DNA from: a virus
DNA length: 64,000 nt
Strand: one strand, 5' to 3'
IMG/VR virus record: IMGVR_UViG_3300024502_000010
Span: 1 to 64,000 of that record
Shown: positions 60,605 through 64,000 of the stretch, piece after piece
Layout of the letters: the number at the start of each line of letters is the position of its first letter
Numbering within the stretch: the first letter of the stretch is position 1
Notes under the pieces: model-generated
Database searches by the model: none
Told to the model about the DNA's origin: nothing
Seen by the model: the letters and a program-made list of their open reading frames with translations, nothing else
Program-made: the position numbers and the translations under genes

Positions 60605-60846
60605 CAGGTTGTAAAAGATTCAACTACTGCAGATTCTACATCCTCAGCAAGCGCATAAGTCCTCGCGCTTAACACATTTTCACGAAGAGTAGTATAGTGT
60701 TGCTCATAAAAATTGTCAGAATCTTCTGCAGAAATCAAATCAAAACATTCATTGTCGTTTTCCGCAATCACATTCCAAAGTCCACCGTATTCACTGGACG
60801 GAAAAGGAATGTAGTGGTCAACGATGTAAAGAAACTTTTGTGCCAT
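60604..60846 (-). CDS. 80-residue acidic phage protein
   Basis: MAQKFLYIVDHYIPFPSSEYGGLWNVIAENDNECFDLISAEDSDNFYEQHYTTLRENVLSARTYALAEDVESAVVESFTT. Acidic alpha/beta protein of the kind often found among cyanophage early genes. Candidate promoter TTGACA-17-TAAACT 24 nt upstream. Function unknown. Confidence 0.65.
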   Translation of the reverse strand: MAQKFLYIVDHYIPFPSSEYGGLWNVIAENDNECFDLISAEDSDNFYEQHYTTLRENVLSARTYALAEDVESAVVESFTT

Positions 60847-60869
60847 TTGTCTTTGTAAATTACCTCTTA

Positions 60870-60898
60870 AGTTTAAGATTAGTTGTCGTTATTGTCAA
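60870..60898 (-). promoter_or_regulatory. Candidate promoter
   Basis: TTGACA (60893-60898), 17-bp spacer, TAAACT (60870-60875). The -10 is weak. Overlaps the 30-residue gene. Confidence 0.4.
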
Positions 60899-60971
60899 TG
60901 TCGGAAGCAACTATAAAAGAAACTCCTACAGTCAAAAGAATACCGATTCCCATACCAAGAATAAAAGTCAT
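60879..60971 (-). CDS. 30-residue membrane peptide
   Basis: MTFILGMGIGILLTVGVSFI then VASDIDNNDN. One hydrophobic segment and a short acidic tail. TAATG overlap with the upstream gene supports translation. Function unknown. Confidence 0.45.
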   Translation of the reverse strand: MTFILGMGIGILLTVGVSFIVASDIDNNDN

Positions 60972-61108
60972 TAGTAAAACTCAGCGAGATAGTAGTCAAC
61001 AGTTACCTCAAGTTTCGCTGCTTCACGCTCAACTTCTTTCCAGAACTCTTCTGCTACTTTGTCCATTTCTGCTTGTTTAATAAGGTCACGGAGTCGTTTG
61101 GGGATCAT
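60971..61108 (-). CDS. 45-residue helical protein
   Basis: MIPKRLRDLIKQAEMDKVAE then EFWKEVEREAAKLEVTVDYY and LAEFY. ATG with AAGGAG upstream and an overlap with the previous stop. Amphipathic helix. Function unknown. Confidence 0.6.
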   Translation of the reverse strand: MIPKRLRDLIKQAEMDKVAEEFWKEVEREAAKLEVTVDYYLAEFY

Positions 61109-61230
61109 TTGGATTTCTCCTTAAGTTTTGCTTCTTCGCGTGAATACATTACCTTTAAGTAATATAGCATAATGGAGGATACAAATGCAACCAGTGCTGC
61201 GTAGATTGCTACACCGAGTACAATACTCAT
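61105..61230 (-). CDS. 41-residue membrane protein
   Basis: MSIVLGVAIYAALVAFVSSI then MLYYLKVMYSREEAKLKEKS and K. N-terminal transmembrane helix with basic/acidic cytoplasmic tail. ATGA overlap with both neighbours. Function unknown. Confidence 0.6.
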   Translation of the reverse strand: MSIVLGVAIYAALVAFVSSIMLYYLKVMYSREEAKLKEKSK

Positions 61231-61385
61231 CTGATTTCTATAGAGGGTGGTTTCTTGAGATTCTCTATTGCCTTAGAGCGATAGTAAGCATCATACATTT
61301 TGTCATCACGCTGGATTAGAAAGACATTCCAACCAAGAATAACTGCAAAACCAATCAATCCAACAACAATGTACTTTTTGTTCAT
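61227..61385 (-). CDS. 52-residue single-pass membrane protein
   Basis: MNKKYIVVGLIGFAVILGWN then VFLIQRDDKMYDAYYRSKAI and ENLKKPPSIEIR. N-terminal transmembrane helix, cytoplasmic or periplasmic helix. Part of a run of coupled membrane genes ending in the SPFH-like protein. Confidence 0.6.
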   Translation of the reverse strand: MNKKYIVVGLIGFAVILGWNVFLIQRDDKMYDAYYRSKAIENLKKPPSIEIR

Positions 61386-61789
61386 TTGCTCATTTGAAGA
61401 GTAGGAACAGGCATACCACCTTCGGTGGGAACATAGATGGTCACATTACCTTTGTTAGATCCTTCTTCAAGACCAGTAATGTAAAGATACTGAAGATACT
61501 CACGGTTGTCCTTCAGACTATCACCAATGATTTGGTTTGCCTTAGCAACACCAGTAGCACGGATGATTTCAGCATCAGCAAGTTGTTGAGCACTATCTTT
61601 CTTTGCTTGTGCTTCAAGAACTGCTACCTGACGAGTGTATTCTGCTTTTTGCAACTCTGCTTTACCAGCAAGAGATTGCTGCCACACATTATATTGTGGA
61701 CCACCAATAAAGATGAGACCACCAATCACAACCACACCGACAGCAATAGCAGCAACAGCAGGGTCAATAAATCCGTTTTGTTGTTTCAT
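61382..61789 (-). CDS. SPFH/band-7-like membrane protein fragment type
   Basis: 135 residues. Transmembrane helix about 10-30 (PAVAAIAVGVVVIGGLIFI), then a long helix (VWQQSLAGKAELQKAEYTRQVAVLEAQAKKDSAQQLADAEIIRATGVAKANQIIGDSL) and a C-terminal YLYITGLEEGSNKGNVTIYVPTEGGMPVP. The RATGVAKANQII..L..NREYLQYLYI pattern matches the C-terminal half of SPFH proteins (stomatin, HflK/C) without the N-terminal SPFH domain. Probably oligomeric membrane scaffold acting on the host envelope. Confidence 0.65.
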   Translation of the reverse strand: MKQQNGFIDPAVAAIAVGVVVIGGLIFIGGPQYNVWQQSLAGKAELQKAEYTRQVAVLEAQAKKDSAQQLADAEIIRATGVAKANQIIGDSLKDNREYLQYLYITGLEEGSNKGNVTIYVPTEGGMPVPTLQMSK

Positions 61790-61806
61790 AATAATTTACC
61801 TAAGAA

Positions 61807-62220
61807 TTAAACAGCAAGCGCAGCAGAGGGGATTTCAATCACTTCAGGAAGTTTTTGTTCATAACAATTCATATTGTAGCACACCCATTCACCGTTGCGG
61901 AAGACATAGGCATACTCTTCACCATTAGCAGGCAGAAGATACTCACACAAATCAGCATCAAGACGAGGAGGACAATCATCGTTACGATAAGAATAATAGT
62001 TGGGTCCATAAACACCCTTCACTGCACTATCATTCCAGCGGTCATCAGTCCAGCAGCAAGACATATCACCACCATCAATCAAGTCAGCAACTTTCTGACG
62101 AGTGTTGTAATGAGTGTTCAGGATACGACCCAACCATTCAGGATAACCATCCCAGTGGTGATACACAGAGAGAATAGAACCATTCTTAAGTTCAAGACCG
62201 ATTCGTGCTCGGGTGGACAT
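61807..62220 (-). CDS. 137-residue conserved-type phage protein
   Basis: MSTRARIGLELKNGSILSVYHHWDGYPEWLGRILNTHYNTRQKVADLIDGGDMSCCWTDDRW... The MSTRxRIG-x-L-x-G-x-S-x-YxHWDGYPEWLG-x-x-L-x-x-HY pattern with later VADLIDGGDMS is recognisable as a widespread phage protein family of unknown function. ATG at 62220, 18 nt after linker copy 14. Confidence 0.75.
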   Translation of the reverse strand: MSTRARIGLELKNGSILSVYHHWDGYPEWLGRILNTHYNTRQKVADLIDGGDMSCCWTDDRWNDSAVKGVYGPNYYSYRNDDCPPRLDADLCEYLLPANGEEYAYVFRNGEWVCYNMNCYEQKLPEVIEIPSAALAV

Positions 62221-62238
62221 TTCAAGTTTGTTGCTTAC

Positions 62239-62266
62239 ATTATAGGTACACTTTAGAGGATCCAAG
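62239..62266 (-). repeat. 28-bp linker, copy 14 (one substitution)
   Basis: Same ATTATAGG variant as copy 13, giving a TATAAT -10. The Dam methylase stop TAA directly abuts it. Confidence 0.9.
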
Positions 62267-63118
62267 TTAGTAAACTGCTATGAGTTCACTTGCTTTTTTC
62301 CTACTGCCGCCTTTTGCAGCAATCGTTCTAGTTACTTGAATTTGATAGATTGTAGCATTTTTGTAGAGTTCTCTTGTAATAGGAACATCGTGATTTGATA
62401 CAATCACTTTGATACCTTTAGATGAAAGAGATTCTGCAAGTTGTGCTAACTGAACTTGTTGGTCAGAAGTAAATCCATCAGTCGCATAACTTGTGAAATT
62501 TGCAGTATTTGATGCAGGAACATACGGTGGGTCAAAGTAGACAACATCACCTGCTTCCAAATCCTCATACAGAGATGAATCTTCAAAAGAAAGTGATGTG
62601 AACCTCACCAATTGTTTGGATAAGAAATACATCCTGAAGTTCATCATTTCCTCTCTGGGAAAGTAAGCACTTTGTATTTCTTTCTCCCCAGTATCCTTAT
62701 TTACAACTTCTCTACCATAAGGAACATTAAACATTCCTTTGCTATTATATCTTGATAGTCCATTAAAACAGTGCTTATTCAAATAAATGAATAACCTTGC
62801 TCTCTCTGTAGTATCTGTTGCTTGATTGAAGTGCTCTCGCAACTCCAAATATACTTCTCTTGTATTATTCTCTGGCGTGAATAGTTCTTCGCAGTATTGA
62901 ATGAAACTATCATCATTTGGATTTACCAAATTCTGATAGATTGCTACCAAATCCTTATTCACATCGTTGAGGATATATTGCTGTGCTGGTGTATTCAAAG
63001 CAACAGCAAGACTACCACCAAAGGGTTCACAATAACGCTTTGGATAACCAATATGGGGAATAAGATGGGGCAGAACTCTTGTTTTATTGCCAGCCCATTT
63101 AAGAAAAGTTTTGTTCAT
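62267..63118 (-). CDS. dam: Dam-type DNA adenine methyltransferase (GATC expected)
   Basis: 283 residues. FLKWAGNK (5-12) and EPFGGS (31-36) are the AdoMet motifs, and DPPY (196-199) is the catalytic motif. The body matches E. coli Dam closely: YILNDVNKDLVAIYQNLV, ELFTPENNTREVYLELREHFN, FIYLNKHCFNGLSRYNSKGMFNVPYGR, NTANFTSYATDGFTSDQQ, NHDVPITRELYKNATIYQIQVTRTIAAKGGSRKKASELIAVY. The target is therefore probably N6-adenine in GATC. Its stop abuts linker copy 14, whose sequence contains GATC. Functional partner candidate: the MutH/Sau3AI-like nuclease at 48242-48832. A promoter/terminator unit lies upstream. Confidence 0.92.
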   Translation of the reverse strand: MNKTFLKWAGNKTRVLPHLIPHIGYPKRYCEPFGGSLAVALNTPAQQYILNDVNKDLVAIYQNLVNPNDDSFIQYCEELFTPENNTREVYLELREHFNQATDTTERARLFIYLNKHCFNGLSRYNSKGMFNVPYGREVVNKDTGEKEIQSAYFPREEMMNFRMYFLSKQLVRFTSLSFEDSSLYEDLEAGDVVYFDPPYVPASNTANFTSYATDGFTSDQQVQLAQLAESLSSKGIKVIVSNHDVPITRELYKNATIYQIQVTRTIAAKGGSRKKASELIAVY

Positions 63119-63124
63119 TGGATA

Positions 63125-63152
63125 AGTATAGCATAAAAAAGAGGGTTGTCAA
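63125..63152 (-). promoter_or_regulatory. Sigma70-like promoter overlapping a terminator hairpin
   Basis: TTGACA (63147-63152), 16-bp spacer, TATACT (63125-63130), upstream of dam. The TTGACA lies in a GGGTT/AACCC hairpin that is followed by TCTTTTTT, so the same bases can end the upstream transcript and start dam. Confidence 0.65.
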
Positions 63153-63164
63153 CCCCCCAGAAAC

Positions 63165-63356
63165 TCAACCACCCTTTTCTCTCAAACTTCGCACAAGATA
63201 CTCAGTAAATTGCTCCATCTTCTCAGGAACTACAGCAGCAGGGCGTTGATTGATTACATTTTTAAGTGCAGTCATTTCATTAAACTCTTCGTCTGTAAGT
63301 TTTTTATTTCCCTTTGAAGGAAGAGTCATAAGTTTTGCTCCCGTGATTATGTCCAT
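63165..63356 (-). CDS. 63-residue conserved-type phage protein
   Basis: MDIITGAKLMTLPSKGNKKLTDEEFNEMTALKNVINQRPAAVVPEKMEQFTEYLVRSLREKGG. The helical part TDEEFNEMTALKNVIN...VVPEKMEQFTEYLVRSL recalls small cyanophage proteins. Its stop is followed by the hairpin/promoter upstream of dam. Function unknown. Confidence 0.65.
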   Translation of the reverse strand: MDIITGAKLMTLPSKGNKKLTDEEFNEMTALKNVINQRPAAVVPEKMEQFTEYLVRSLREKGG

Positions 63357-63422
63357 ATCCTAACACTATTTAAGGGGGTTGTGTGGTTTCTTAATATTCT
63401 CTTTGGGATTGTTTAACAGTTC

Positions 63423-63647
63423 TTAATCGTTGAAGAAAGAACCAAAACTACCACGACTTCCTGGTTTTCTATCTTCCAACATATCCATCAGTTCTTCGAT
63501 TTTTTTGCAGTTTTCCATATCAAGAAGAACTTGTGACAGTTGTTTTACAACTAATGGTTTTTCTGATGTAGATGCAACACGAATAGCAGCACGAAGATGT
63601 GATTCTGCTTCCAAGATATGATCTAAAGTTTGTTTACTTAGTGCCAT
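63423..63647 (-). CDS. 74-residue conserved-type helical protein
   Basis: MALSKQTLDHILEAESHLRAAIRVASTSEKPLVVKQLSQVLLDMENCKKIEELMDMLEDRKPGSRGSFGSFFND. Helical bundle N-terminal part with a Gly/Ser-rich tail. Pattern ALSKQTLDHIxEAESHLRxA is common in cyanomyoviruses. Function unknown. Overlaps the upstream gene. Confidence 0.7.
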   Translation of the reverse strand: MALSKQTLDHILEAESHLRAAIRVASTSEKPLVVKQLSQVLLDMENCKKIEELMDMLEDRKPGSRGSFGSFFND

Positions 63648-63825
63648 TTAATCGGTCCTCGCATTTAGTGTAAAAAGTCCCTTCAACATAACAGGACTTA
63701 CCAGCTTCGTAGTATCTTACCACAGATGGTTTGGGTTGGTCAAGAGCACAATATCCTTGATTAGATAATGCACTTTCGGCACATAACATTAAAGCAGCGG
63801 GTGCAAGAAGTTTGATTGTATACAT
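63634..63825 (-). CDS. 63-residue exported protein
   Basis: MYTIKLLAPAALMLCAESALSNQGYCALDQPKPSVVRYYEAGKSCYVEGTFYTKCEDRLNGTK. Signal peptide (KLLAPAALMLCAESALS, possible cut near residue 22) and a mature domain with three Cys suitable for disulphides. Acts in the periplasm. Start in a TGATG overlap. Confidence 0.65.
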   Translation of the reverse strand: MYTIKLLAPAALMLCAESALSNQGYCALDQPKPSVVRYYEAGKSCYVEGTFYTKCEDRLNGTK

Positions 63826-64000
63826 CAACACTCATCCATTCCAAGTGGTTTAGTTACTTTACGCAACTCAAAACTACCGTCCCCACGGTCAATCCACTCC
63901 ACAGTATCACCTTCCTTCAGATTTGCTGCTTCTAATAAATCATCAGGGAAACTGATAAAATATTCTGTCTCATCAGTATCAGTATCTTTACATTCTTCAA
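63825..64000 (-). CDS. AbrB/SpoVT-like protein, N-terminus beyond window
   Basis: Open to the right edge. Visible C-terminal part: EYFISFPDDLLEAANLKEGDTVEWIDRGDGSFELRKVTKPLGMDEC. The F-x-D-LL-x-A-NLKEGD-x-V-x-W pattern is the swapped-hairpin DNA-binding AbrB-type fold. Transition-state-like DNA-binding protein in cyanophages; here incomplete, so role inferred. Confidence 0.6.
   Translation of the reverse strand, partial: EECKDTDTDETEYFISFPDDLLEAANLKEGDTVEWIDRGDGSFELRKVTKPLGMDEC

Noticed and set aside
44120-62266. CRISPR array made of the 28-bp repeats
   Set aside because: Spacing is irregular (hundreds to thousands of bp) and each interval is one or more genes, not short spacers.
44120-62266. 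The 28-bp linker as a plain sigma70 promoter
   Set aside because: The -35-like TTGGAT is poor and only 15 bp from the TATAGT, and in seven copies the ATG directly follows the -10, so the start codon would lie upstream of the transcript start. A -10 role remains possible only for the copies with leaders.

Overview
The window looks like part of the genome of a T4-type cyanophage (a contractile-tailed virus of marine Synechococcus or Prochlorococcus). The minus strand carries a near-complete T4-style baseplate/neck block in T4 order: gp25, gp6, a gp7-position giant, gp8, a DUF4815-type protein, gp13, gp14, gp15 and gp16. Around it are collagen-like and repeat-rich fibre proteins and a dense field of tiny overlapping ORFs typical of cyanomyoviruses. 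Almost every gene lies on the minus strand. The only two plus-strand genes are homing-type endonucleases.

Layout. 1-12.7 kb: fibre and virion-decoration genes: an open-ended repeat protein, a PKD-domain protein, a small structural protein, a 1755-residue collagen-like fibre and an Ig-like small protein. 12.7-40.5 kb: terminase small subunit gp16, tail completion gp15, neck gp14 and gp13, two small proteins, a 2523-residue DUF4815 protein, baseplate gp8, a 4026-residue YHYH-domain giant where gp7 belongs, gp6 and gp25. Candidate T4-type late promoters ([C/A]ATAAATA) lie about 20 nt before several of these starts. 40.5-44.6 kb: small conserved phage proteins, a glycosyltransferase-like gene, and a gene split by one in-frame stop. 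44.6-64 kb: an accessory region of small early-type genes mixed with DNA-modifying enzymes.

The accessory region is the most interesting part. Fourteen near-identical copies of a 28-bp linker (nine identical, five with one substitution), all in one orientation, join stop codons to start codons of unrelated genes. Every copy contains GGATCC, hence GATC. The region also encodes a clear MutH/Sau3AI-family nuclease (48242-48832), an E. coli-type Dam methylase (62267-63118), and an overlapping MvaI/BcnI-type restriction endonuclease plus TSPPY methyltransferase pair (54493-56048). It further holds an SF2 helicase, a polynucleotide-ligase-like protein, and two or three basic proteins whose N-termini resemble the T4 capsid-targeting peptide. 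A cluster of four TTTTCCACA boxes (cyanobacterial DnaA-box consensus) lies just before the GIY-YIG gene.

Working model (inference): early genes are read from sigma70-like promoters, some fused to hairpins, with the 28-bp linker as the shared intercistronic control or recombination module. The nucleases and methylases mark and protect phage DNA and attack unmodified host or rival DNA. Late genes build the baseplate, neck, packaging machinery and fibres. All family calls come from reading the protein sequence; no database search was run.
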